From Diphasiastrum complanatum (taxonomy: Eukaryota > Streptophyta > Lycopodiopsida > Lycopodiales > Lycopodiaceae), in contig CM055100.1 of the NCBI GenBank assembly GCA_029204225.1, forward strand, positions 53,115,763-53,179,762: a stretch of 64,000 nt of DNA, read 5' to 3'. Below are positions 46,124 to 57,700 of the stretch, piece by piece (position 1 is the stretch's first letter; every line of letters begins with the position of its first letter). The notes beneath the pieces were generated by a model. It did not search any database. It was not told the origin of the DNA and worked only from the letters and a program-made list of their open reading frames with translations. Made by a program: the position numbers and the translations under genes.

Positions 46124-47250
46124 TTGAGAAGTCTCCTCCTCAAGCCTTGGCCACTCTCCATCATACTCTCAGATTTTTGGTAGATATGAAGATTCTACCA
46201 TCATCCTCTTGATTGAGATGAGATTCTCCTTACTCCTTACATGATAAGGAATGTAGAAAAAGCATATGGATCTCAAGATCCCCAAATCATCAACTTTTGA
46301 CATCTTCCTATCAAATTCCATTGATAAAAGATACATCCAATTGAAACCACAATGAAGGACACACACATAAAAGCACCATCTTTGCTTTTAGTTGAAGAAA
46401 CGTGATCATCCAAATGCACATTTGGATGAGAAGTAGTAGAACACTCTAGAAACGATTCTCCAAGTGCTAATGCCAAATCACAATGTTTGCGGTAGCTTGC
46501 CAAGCCCTCACACTCCGAACGAAGTTCACGACCACAGGGGCACTGCAAAGAAACGATTGCGGTTATCAGGTGGCTAAGAAAGCGAAACATCGACACGATC
46601 CCAACAAATGGATCGACAGGTTGCACGCACTACTACAACGCGCATCTGGAAGCTATTAGGATTAAGACTAAAGTTGTTCTTTTAATCCTGTAGCTTAAAC
46701 TAATCATCTCTTCAGTTCCTCTATATATAGGATCAACGAGAATGATAAAGTAAGACAGTTAGCTAGATGCTTGACTTGAATTGGTGAGTGATACTCATGC
46801 AGTAGCACACACACATCATCACACAATCAGACATAGAATTAGCAGTAGCTAGTTCCCCGTAACAGAGAATACGTCTCTTGCATTGACGCGGTGAACAGAC
46901 AACGCTGAAAAATTGTTGCTATAAACTTGTTTATGAAATATGGAGTTGCAACATTCTATCTATGATGTGTAATATATGTGAATGATCTTGATGCTTGCTT
47001 GCAGAAGATACACTTACGCTGTTATTAACATAACATTAAGGGCGAATATTAGAAATAATGTTTATTTGTTACTTGTAGTGTTATTGTCTAGGATTTTTTA
47101 GGCTAGCCTGTGATCTATTACTAGGGACCTGCTTGCATGAGCCCTATATGAATGAGAAATGCATCAACTGACTCATTTTTATCCATTCGTACACTATTAA
47201 ACTTAGTGCTCAAAAAAAAAAAATTTGCGAGAAGGATTTGATATTTGTTT
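46124..47250. repeat. Tandem duplication, copy 1 (1127 bp)
   Basis: Direct repeat of 47251-48377 with about 98% identity by eye. It starts TTGAGAAGTCTCC and ends with GATATTTGTTTT. It includes a CTATATATAG box (near 46,722) on either strand, a 96-117-codon minus-strand open frame without a known domain, and near its end AACATTAAGGGCGAATATTAGAA, which resembles a mutated copia polypurine tract and LTR start. Confidence 0.93.
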
Positions 47251-48377
47251 TTGAGAAGTCTCCTCCTCAAGCCTTGGCCACTCTCCATCATACTCTCAGA
47301 TTTTTGGTAGATATGAAGATTCTACCATCATCCTCTTGATTGAGATGAGATTCTCCTTACTCCTTACATGATAAGGAATGTAGAAAAAGCATATGGATCT
47401 CAAGATCCCCAAATCATCAACTTTTGACATCTTCCTATCAAATTCCATTGATAAAAGATACATCTAATTGAAACCACCAATGAAGGACACACACATAAAA
47501 GCACCATCTTTGCTTTTAGTTGAAGAAACGTGATCATCCAAATGCACATTTGGATGAGAAGTAGTAGAACACTCTAGAAACGATTCTCCAAGTGCTAATG
47601 CCAAATCACAATGTTTGCGGTAGCTTGCCAAGCCCTCACACTCCGAACAAAGTTCACGACCGTAGGGGCACCGCAAAGAAACGATTGCGGTTATTAGGTG
47701 GCTAAGAAAGCGAAACATCGACACGATCCCAACAAATGGATCGACAGGTTGCACGCACTACTACAACGCGCATCTGGAAGCTATTAGGATTAAGACTAAA
47801 GTTGTTCTTTTAATCCTGTAGCTTAAACTAATCATCTCTTCAGTTCCTCTATATATAGGATCAACGAGAATGATAAAGTAAGACAGTTAGTTAGATGCTT
47901 GATTTGAATTGGTGAGTGATACTCATGCATTAGCACACACACATCATCACACAATCAGACATAGAATTAGCAGTAGCTAGTTCCCCGTAACAGAGAATAC
48001 CTCTCTTGCGTTGACGCGGTGAACAGACAGCGCTGAAAAATTGTTGCTATAAACTTGTTTATGGAATATGGAGTTGCAACATTCTATCTATGATGTGTAA
48101 TATATGTGAATGATCTTGATGCTTGCTTGCAGAAGATACACTTACGCTGTTATTAACATAACATTAAGGGCGAATATTAGAATTAATGTTTATTTGTTAC
48201 TTGTAGTGTTATTGTCTAGGATTTTTGAGGCTAGCCTGTGATCTATTACTAGGGACCTGCTTGCATGAGCCCTATATGAATGAGAAATGCATCAACTGAC
48301 TCATTTTTATCCATTCGTACACTATTAAACTTAGTGCTCAAAAAAAAAAAATTGCGAGAAGGATTTGATATTTGTTT
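47251..48377. repeat. Tandem duplication, copy 2 (1127 bp)
   Basis: Second copy, in direct contact with copy 1 and followed by TTGAG, so the 5-bp word TTGAG flanks each unit. About 18 substitutions or small indels separate the copies, for example CACAGGGGCACTGC versus CGTAGGGGCACCGC, suggesting a fairly recent event. Confidence 0.93.
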
Positions 48378-48927
48378 TTGAGTGCATCCAATGCGTTCCC
48401 CGGGTGTTACTGCCTCAACCAATATGAGTTATAGCATAATCCTGATCATTAGATTGATGATGATGAGTGTTCATCCCCCATGCTTATTAGATTAGGCACA
48501 TATGTGACTTTGTCATTGTCAGCAGTCATTGTTCATCTTGGTTCACTATGTCTCATAGCTCTTTCTCTTTTGAGATGTTCCTCATCTTGAATTTCTAGAC
48601 AATATAGTTAGAAATGTCATTCAACTTGCCTCACCAAACACACATTCATTCATATATGCCATAATGGGATGATTCTGATGCTTATTGAAGCTTAAAAGCT
48701 TGATGCAGAGTGTAATGCTAATGCACACTTATAGAATAATGACATAGCAAAATTCTAGTGAGGTCTCACCTCCACCAAATTTGGCGTAGATCGGTCAATT
48801 GGTCTCCAAATCATGATATTCTAGGTTTTTAATGAGAAACTACATAGTAAATTGGTTGGATGGAATTAAAAATTGAAAATGCTTTTAACTCGAGTGCACA
48901 TGATAAAAAATACAAACTTCTTGAACC
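48378..48927. other. Intergenic, no feature
   Basis: AT-rich sequence with no coding or repeat signal that I can support. Confidence 0.25.
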
Positions 48928-49080
48928 AAGTATACCAATATATATAATTGCATGTCCAAGGTGGAAGATCAATAGTACCTTGTATATCTATATCCATACC
49001 AACAAATGTATGTATATAGATATAAAAGGGATTTTTTGACATTCATCTTGGACATGCAATTGCATCTGTTGGTATACTTA
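48928..49080. repeat. Inverted repeat, arms about 38 bp
   Basis: The left arm (48928-48965) and right arm (49041-49080) share AAGTATACCAA and AATTGCATGTCCAAG with a small internal difference. The loop is about 75 bp and contains a further TATATCTATATCC/ATATAGATATA inverted pair. It may be a small foldback element. Confidence 0.7.
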
Positions 49081-49093
49081 ATTTAGGATGTTG

Positions 49094-49130
49094 CACACAC
49101 ACGCACACACGCGTGCGCACACGCACGCAT

Positions 49131-49189
<59 letters not shown>
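49094..49189. repeat. (AC)n microsatellite with CGCACG/GCGTGCGC core
   Basis: Alternating purine-pyrimidine for about 95 bp, including GCGTGCGCACACGCACGCATGC, which I see as a strong Z-DNA candidate by composition. Confidence 0.95.
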
Positions 49190-49190
<1 letters not shown>

Positions 49191-50084
49191 GCCCTATCAT
49201 AACATTATAATTTTTTTATCCACCTCACGAATCTTTGTGTTACATAATCCTCTACAAATTTATATAACAAATAATTTGCTTATTAGATGATTTTATTGAA
49301 TCTATATAACATGAATTAGAAATATCAAAATGCAAGTTGCTAATAATAGATGCTACCTTGTAAATGGTCTTGCAAAGATGTTCCATGAAACAACAACAAA
49401 TGCACATTGGAAAGGAAATCTCGAAACGTCTTTAGCCAACGATGGGATTTGAGACCATGAACCTTTCATCCCATTATAAATGATGTTAAAATAATACTAA
49501 CAATGAAATAGAAAATTTGTTTGTATCTTTATTTTATAGAACTAAATGCACATACTTGTACATTCTTGTACTACGTTTCCAAAGCACTTTTAGAATATAT
49601 GAATTCCCAAAACTCATTGTTTGTTTTTCTTATGAATCTTGTCTAGTAGAGACAATGTCTTTCTCACCAATCGATAATTTTCATATATACCCACTCACAA
49701 ACTTCATTGTTTGTAACATCAAGCTTAAATATATCAAACAATGAACAACAAATGATCTTTTCATACAATTGATTGGCTTAGTCTCGAATTTCCCCCAAAG
49801 CTTGTGCCAATTTACCGCAAACATTTTTTTTTCAAAACTTGTCTATTTATGTTGTTCATCTATGTTTTGGTATATGCTTAAATAAATGGTTTTTGGACAG
49901 ATATTTGCAATGGTTTTCATATACAATATTCTTGAATTGAAACATGCATGATACTCAAAAGTTGTAAAGCCTAAACAAATCAAATGCACTTTTTATTATG
50001 AACATTATACAGCTAGTTGATGTTGTTTGTTCTTCTCTCACATATAACAAAAAAACAAAATAATTGAAATACTTGAGCATTTGC
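49190..50084. other. AT-rich intergenic DNA
   Basis: No feature recognised. The open frame at 49517-49744 has no domain. Confidence 0.25.
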
Positions 50085-50520
50085 CCAATTTTGCATCAGC
50101 ATTGCGAATAGCTCTTGCTTCAACCCATTTGGTACAATAGTCCGTAGCTACTATGATGTAACAAGATTGTGTGTGCCGAGCAACGGGACTAATGGGTCCG
50201 ACACAATCAATCCCCCATTTTTGGAAAGCTCAATCAGTGGTTACAGGGTGTGAAAGCATGTAGTCGGTCTTTTGAAAGCGTTTTGTGCGTTGGCAGACAT
50301 CACAGGCCTTTGTGTAGTTGTGTGTATCCTTGAAGAGTGTTGGCCACCAAAAATCGGCCAAGAGAATTTTCTTAGAAGTCATTTCAGAAGAGGCATTGAA
50401 ATGCCAACACATGATAAAATCCCTATTTTGTAAAAGATGCAAAATGTCACAGGCTTGGATTGGATCTATTTCCTTAGTTATTTTAAAACACAAAATAAAG
50501 GTCTGTGCTTTTAATTGCAC
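50085..50520 (-). pseudogene. Ty3/gypsy integrase remnant
   Basis: The minus strand reads ADFWWPTLFKDTHNYTKA and CDVCQRTK, the second half of the HHCC zinc-binding domain of gypsy integrase, then FQKWGIDCVGPISPVARHTQ and YIIVATDYCTKWVEARAIRN, the start of the catalytic core with its first Asp (ATDY). A stop interrupts it between the two parts (near 50,230). Nothing of the later core follows. Confidence 0.85.
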
Positions 50521-50559
50521 ATTGTCTAACAATAAAAAGTGCAAACACGAGATGCACAT

Positions 50560-52044
50560 TTTTATAATATTTAGCTAAGGTGGAATATTATGGTCAAGCA
50601 ATGCAACTACATCCTCTTTGTTGCAAATTCAATTCTTGTATTTTTGGACTCACTAAAAACATGGATTCTTTGTTAAAGCATTTCAAAGTGATTTTAGAAT
50701 CGCTCATGGTTACATTCAAAGGATGATGATTGTGAAATTAATTAAAAAAATACGACGCCTCGCAAGAGATAAAGGTCTCTTACAAGTCATCTCTACATCA
50801 AAGATTGTAAACTAAGTCTCCAATATTCAGCTTAATACAAAATGCAATCTTTTGGAGAAGTGTGATGCAACATCTTGCGTCCCTCACCTCACTCTAGTGC
50901 ACAGTTTTTTTGGGGTTAACTTATTCAACTATCTCCACACAATTGAAATAATTTCTCTGCACTTTGTCCAACTAATGTTTGTTTGCCAAAAAATATACAT
51001 TGTAAAAAGGACCTAAACTTATCCATATAAGGATGTAACACTTGCATCATTTCTTCTATATTCAGAGACAACAAAGTATGCAACACTTGCAACATTCCAT
51101 CCATATTTGCTTGCAAGCTTATCAAAGGCAACAAAGCATCCAAACAAAATGTCTTTGCACTAAGACATCGTGGCATGTTCCAATCTTCTCAATCATTTTT
51201 CTTTATTAGCACACATGATTTTTTGTTATGTTCCATACAATTTTCCACAATAGTGAGTTGGTTCACAGTATTAGTTTCATGTTGCAAATTACAAAAAAAA
51301 AGTCCATCGTAATATTTGTCCACTAGACCGACACAATTTTGAAGGGTCATCATATTCATCTCTACACTATTCCAAATTCAAACTTTTTATTTCACATGTT
51401 ACTATTGTTATATACCATAAATACCTAGTTATGTACACGAGATACCATATGTAGCAAAGTGAGTATTTTACTCGGTATGATACATAGGAATGCATTATCA
51501 GTTTGCTTTTTTATGATGCCAAGTCCTACTTTTGGCTTCCTTTGAATGTACCAAAAACCCAACCAGTATATGTTGTGATAAAAAAAAACTGCAAGTATAC
51601 CTCTCATATTATTGTTTTCTGACCATGTCATTGAATTCATCTCACATGCTCAAGATAATGTTTTGACCAGAATCTTGCATGCAATGGTATGCTTGGAATT
51701 AATAAGTTTTCTCAGAAAACGGCGAACAAATGTTGCATTCATGACACTGAGAAGTGAGTAGACCACAATCATCATCATTCAAGAAAGGGTACACCAGATG
51801 GAAATCTTTGAGCTTTGCTCTGCATTTCTTCATATGAATGTCAAGAAAATATTGTAAGCTACGAATATTATCCCCCAATAATCATGGTGGAATATTCCAA
51901 AGCATTTTTGCCAAGTACAAAACCTGCTGCTAAAAGAGATTGCCAGAAACTAATTTAGGTCTTTTATGTTCCAGAAACAAGATTTTTCCTTAATTGACTC
52001 TCTAATTGTTAGATATTATGGCGTCAGCTTCAAAACAATGTTCT
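50560..52044. other. Intergenic, no feature
   Basis: AT-rich sequence with no supportable gene. Confidence 0.25.
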
Positions 52045-52215
52045 TCATTTGGAACATTGCCTACAACACTTTACAAAACTTGGATCTCTTGCTTGATGTT
52101 GACTTGGACGGACAGAAGTAACTTCAGGGTCCACTGCAAAACCCACATATGCTTTCAGAGCAGTACCATGTAATCCATTGTTATTTTCCTGTTTCCTGAA
52201 ACCATGCCTGCACAA
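52045..52215 (-). other. Possible terminal exon of an unknown transcript
   Basis: A strong acceptor (TTCTTGTGCAG|GCATGG near 52,210, minus strand) precedes an open stretch containing KAYVGFAVDPEVTSVRPSQ and ending in a stop near 52,045. I do not recognise the peptide and found no convincing upstream exons, so it could be chance or a non-coding exon. Confidence 0.25.
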
Positions 52216-52229
52216 GAATAGCTTCAAAG

Positions 52230-53867
52230 TTCCATATCATATAAATTTCAAATAACTGCAAATACCAACATATAATTTTCAAGACAGTACAGGTATACAA
52301 CGCAGCAAGTCTTGAAAACTCCATTAAGGACAAATGCTTGGCCTTCAAAGGTTTGTGAGAAACAGCTCTTGGCTATGTTGACTTTCTACAATTACAAATA
52401 TACATGACATTTAGTTACAGATTTATTGCTCACTTTGTGCTGGTTTTCATCACATCCATCATTGCAACCATATAGTTTTTTGCATACCAAAGCTACACCA
52501 TTGAACATTCCTTCACCACCAAAAATGTTTGCAAATATCAACTCCATAAAGTTCATGCACAAAGATTATCCTAGTATGTCAAAAATCACTACCTTAGCCT
52601 TATTTGTACAACATTCTATTGCTTCACAAAATCCCAATAGTGAGGAGTGCAAGTGACAATTAGTCTTCATAGATTGAAATTCGGTCCAGCATGCTAGATT
52701 TCAATTACTTTTCTGGATTTAGTAAAATAAACACTTGAATGAATGAGCAGTGAAAACAGAAAAACCCTACAGACGGTAGTTGGTGAAAGACAACCATGAA
52801 TAAGAAGATATGGAAATAAGTTGTAAGCAGTCTGGATAAATAGTAATTTTCCCAGAACTGCCAGACTATTATTGCCAAGGATCATTATTAGATATTATGT
52901 TCTGAAGAGATTTTTAGGACATCGCAACAAATGCCCACCAAAGTTTTAGTTGAAAGGCTTTAATACAGCATTTAAGCTTATAACAAGGCAGTTAATCGCA
53001 GAACTACATAATCCAGCTGACAAAGTGTTTCAAAGTGAAAGAGCCTCACCAAGGTTAACTGGTCAATACCCCTTTCCAAATAGAACCTGCATAGCAACTC
53101 CCAAAAAGGACGAAAATAGCATCCTTAGGAGCCTGGATCAGAAAACAAAAGTCTTACTTAGCCTATGGAAAATGGAATCAGAACCCTTCCAACAAGTAAG
53201 CCCAATCATCACAATGAGACCACCTAATATTAAAAGATGATAAATTATGGACTGAGTTGCTTCCTGAATTACCATAAAAACAGATTGATGCGACTAATAT
53301 TCTTACAATTATTTAACCAATGACACTTCCAGAATGTACACGTAGTATGCATTTCTAACAGTTACTCCCCCAAAACATCAAAACAAAGAATTGATAACAG
53401 TTAGAAATAAGAATTGCTCAGGAACATCAACTTTAAATGCAAGCGGAAGGCCTTGTATGAGGGACTTTAATCTCTTAAGATCTGTGTTTGAGACTACAAG
53501 ATAATAGTAAAATCATCAAGTTCTTGAATAAACATAATGATGATCGCCTGAGAATACCCCAATATTATGTGGTTTCACACCTAAAGACTGCCCTATTAAC
53601 TATCATGAATGGAACCACATGATCCACCAACTCTGACTGAAAGGTAAATCGGATCATGAATTGGACCTTGTTACATTATTTCAAGTCCATTGCATAAAAG
53701 TTTGGCAGACTGCAATTTTGAGTCAATCGACACCCATATTAAAACCTCTTTTGGCCCCAATACTTGAATCCCTTATCATTTCAAGAGATCTTGGGAGAGG
53801 TCAAACTGGCCAATAAGAAATGGAGAATATGAGAGCTAGACAACTATGTGCCTCTAACAGTCAGCTG
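52230..53867. other. Intergenic, no feature
   Basis: Nothing recognised. A splice-like segment on the minus strand near 53,055-53,095 (TGCAG|GTTCTATTTGG...TTG|GTGAGG) is too short to interpret. Confidence 0.25.
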
Positions 53868-54440
53868 AGCAGACAAGAGTTCTGTCTAAGCTCTAAGTTG
53901 ACATATTTTGTTGCAAGATAAATTGTCTCCTTGAACTAAACCTTTTGCTGTTATTGTACTTTTCAATTGCAACTTTTTGTTTCCTTCTATTCACATTTAT
54001 TCATAGTGCTGGTTTTTTTCCTTCTATTAACATTCATTTGTGCTGGTTTGGTGCCTACCGCATATATTTTAGCAAACTGTCATGCTTTGTCATGTAAAGA
54101 ACCTAGGGCTTTAGAAACGAAAGCCACTTGCTTGCAATCCATTTTGATATTTCTTGATGATAATCAGAGAATCAAAATAGCTTCCTGGGTAGAGCAGACA
54201 GAAGTTCTGTCTAATCTACAAGTAGACACATTTTGTTGCAAGATATACGGTCTCCTTGAACTGAAATTTTTGTTGTTATTGCAACTTTTTATTCCTTTTA
54301 TTAACATTCATTCTTACTGCTGGTTTTGTCTATTGTATATAATTTAGCAAAATGTCATGCTTTGTCATGTAAAGAACCTAGGGCTTTAAAAACAAAAGCA
54401 ACTTGCCTGCAATCAATTTTAATATTTCTTGATGGTATTC
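53868..54440. repeat. Tandem repeat, unit about 275-325 bp, about two copies
   Basis: AGCAGACA(A/G)(G/A)AGTTCTGTCTAA starts at 53868 and again at 54193. GTCATGCTTTGTCATGTAAAG, CCTAGGGCTTTA and TTGCAAGATA occur in both units. It lies just past the 3' end of the VIR coding region (minus strand). Confidence 0.8.
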
Positions 54441-54714
54441 GATGGTGACTCAACAAGAATCTTTTCTGTATACAATCACAATGGCTTCCTAGGCAGAAAG
54501 AAATCGTATTCAACCTTTTGTTAAATAAGTTGGAGTTATTCACGTGCAGGCATCCTATAGTGCCTGGAAGAAAAATAGGACATCAACCAGAAATGAAATG
54601 AAAATCAATCATTAATGAAATTATTTACTAAAATAACTAACCTCCAAAGGATCATCTTGCTGTCATGTTTTAAGAACCAAAAGTGTACTGCATTCTCTTG
54701 TGTACTGCTGGTGT

Positions 54715-54744
54715 TCAAGAGGAGGAGCCCTGACTTAATTTTTC
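54715..54744 (-). CDS. VIR: VIR last exon (30 bp)
   Basis: Acceptor CTTACTGCAG|GAAAAATT at 54745. It reads EKLSQGSSS and TGA. Joined to the previous exon it gives LLQEKLSQ, which agrees with the family end (QEKLGQ/QERLGQ). It is 1791 bp from the preceding exon. Confidence 0.75.
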   Translation of the reverse strand, partial: EKLSQGSSS

Positions 54745-57700
54745 CTGCAGTAAGGCCCACATACAAGTTCTGAGCTTTGAAAGATTACAATCTGCAAATG
54801 AGGAAGGAAATTAGATTCTATAATTTTGCAGCAAATGGCAAGGTACTTGTCACTGGTGCGAAGGACTCACTTGTCATTATAGTTGAAATTTTCTAGGTCT
54901 ACATACTTTGACATCAAATGCTTGGCAGCACCTATTGATACATATGCAAGCTTCAAGTGCACAGATTGTATTCAAGTAGGAACTCTACGAAAAGCCATAA
55001 ACCCAGCTGAAGAAACCTTAATAAATTCATGAGATCGCCTAGGCTAAAGCTTCCATGTCAAAATCCAGTCTAGTTCAATCTGTTGTTTCCACTAGTCTCT
55101 ATAACTAAATTTGCTACTACCTTAACAACACTTGCAATACAGAGGGCTGCAAAATAAGCCAACTTTTTGATCATATGACCCTTGCAGAACCGCCCACGCC
55201 CCACACATTGTTTCTTTGCTGTTGAAGGGGACATGCCCTTCAGTGATTTCTTTCTCTAAAATCAAATAACAATTCAAACCTATTGAAGCACACAATCATT
55301 TTGTACTTAGTTGGTGACAATAAACTCTGTATGTTATCCCATGCTTGAACTTTTCTTCTATATAATTTGATAATAGTATTAGTAACATAGTGTGTTAGAA
55401 CAATTTATAAGTCCTCTGTGATAATACATGTAATCAACATTATAATATATAATACTAGGAGTACATGATATAGCTGATAGTGTAGTTACTGGTATTATCA
55501 ATACATGATGATAATATTACTATATTAATATGTTAGATACTCTATACATATCAGAATGTTAAAAATTTAAATTGGGGCAAAGAAAATGTTCGAACAGTAC
55601 ATCTAGAAAATCATATGCTAATCATTACCAATTAACGACATTCAACTCAATGATATGATATGCACTTTGATCTTATGGATTAGTGAGTAATTAAAGCAAC
55701 TAAAGGGTGTGCCCTTCAACAGCAAAGAAGAGGTTGTCCAGGCCAGCAGCCTGTCCCTACCACAGGCCCCCACCCCTGCACACCTGACCACATTGCAAGT
55801 GTGCATGGGGTGTGTCGCTTATGCGGAGCCATGAAAAATCAGGTCGTCACAGGACTAGGTAGGACTTAGGACCCACATATCAATATCCTCTAGTTCAATC
55901 TTGGAGTAACAAACAATTCACAAAAATCATGCAATGAATCTCCAACTAATATCAGGTAGAAAATATGGTAGAAAAGTGTCGGTTGATTATGAATCTCATA
56001 CAAATGTTAATACTTCCTCCGAGTTCTCCCTTGGAGAAGCTCATGATCTCCATCATGAAGGCTATCAAATGAGGATACACCTGGGCTTTTCCAGGCTCAG
56101 ATCTGTGTTTCCAACTCCTAGATTACTTTCTAACCATAGTGACCAGGGAATGTGGGAACGTGGCTTTCTAGATATGCCATGCATTCCCAGACCTGCTCAG
56201 GAATGTGACGTGTGAATGGGATGGGAACGCGTTCCCTGGTCACAATTTCTGCAAAGACTCAAAACAAGATAAATGAAGGATGAAGTATGTTTCCAAGCAT
56301 CATGCTTGCCATTGCTAGAGGCTTGTTATTTTATGTAAAAAGTGGTGTTCGGAGAGATCACAATCTACTATGACATGACACAGAGAAAGATTCAGAAAAT
56401 CAGTATAACATGCTCACAAGTTTTTGTTGCAGTAATTCACATGCACTAAGTTTTTCAATCAGTTCGAACTTGATTTCCTCTCAGACAGTATTCATGTATG
56501 AGCAAGGCAACCATTGCTTCAGAACTAAATAGCACCTGAAGCAGAGATATCAACTTGGGGTGCTGCTCCAGAAGCTGTCGAAGTTTGCTTTGATCTTTTA
56601 GAAGCTCCTGCAAATGAGAAATTTAAAATGAGATAGACAATTGATATAAGTGGAATTAAGAGCTTATAAAGTGGAAGAGGTAATAGATACTCACTTGAAT
56701 AGCATCAGGAGATGCAAGCATTTGTTGGAGTGAATGAAGTGAACTCCCAGTTTCTTGTGGACGTTGTTCCTGAGGCGGTTGCTGCTGTGAGTGCAACTGC
56801 TCCTGCAGTATAGGCTGCTGGTGATGATGACTTCGAACTTGCTGAGGTTGGGGAAGCTGTTGTTGCTGCAAAAACATCTGGGGCAACTGAAACTTTTCTT
56901 GTGGCTGCAATATTTGATGCTGCTGCTGCTGAAATGGTGACTGTACAGCATCCAGCTTTGCTGCCTGCTGTTGTGGGGAAAGTAATAAACTTGACTGTGT
57001 AGCCTGCTGTAGTAATTGCTGCTGATTCTGTTGTTGGAACTGCTGAGGTTGTAATTGCTGTACTGACAGTGGTGATTGTAACTGTTGCTGCTGTTGTTGC
57101 AATTGAGGGCCTGTAGCAGTTGATGGAAAGGACGAGTATGGACTAGTTGGCCTACCAGCAGGAACTGGGGGGATAAAAGGAGCTGGTAAAGAGAAAGATT
57201 GCACTGCTGGATTTTGGCTAGGAAGAGAGAAAGGAAAACTGGTCACTCGTTCAACAGGAGGCTGTGGTGCCGAGGAGGATACTCCATATGCAGGTCTGCT
57301 CTCTACAGGCATACTGCCTCCAGCATAAGGAAAGATAGTTGACACTGGAAGAGGCATGTGTGTGGATGTTTGTACTGCATTTTGAATCAGTGGAGGACTA
57401 GATAATGGTGGAAGAGGAGGAAAATGAGGTGGCCTAACAGAACCTCGAGAAGTGGGCCCTGAATCTTCAAACAGACGTGAGTTTGCAGAACCAAGTGCTG
57501 AAGACTGAACAACACCTAGGCTTCTGTCTGAAGACAGTTGTTGATTTATACTTGATGCAAGAGTGGCATGAATGACAGAACTAATGGAAATAGAAGGAAC
57601 AGTTACAGAGGTAATGGGCAAGGGGCGATCAGGTCTGTAAATATGTGCATCCACAGACAACCACCCTGTTGAAGGTGGAGGTAGTGGTGGTAATGGAGGA

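Noticed and set aside
46273-46626. 117-codon minus-strand open frame in the tandem duplication (and its copy at 47464-47754)
   Set aside because: It is conserved only because the duplication is recent. No recognised domain, and the two copies already differ in length.
54865-54900. Short minus-strand segment with good acceptor and GTGAGT donor (DLENFNYND)
   Set aside because: It would insert into VIR between the conserved LLQ and EKLSQ blocks. There is no family support, so it is more likely a cryptic or alternative exon.
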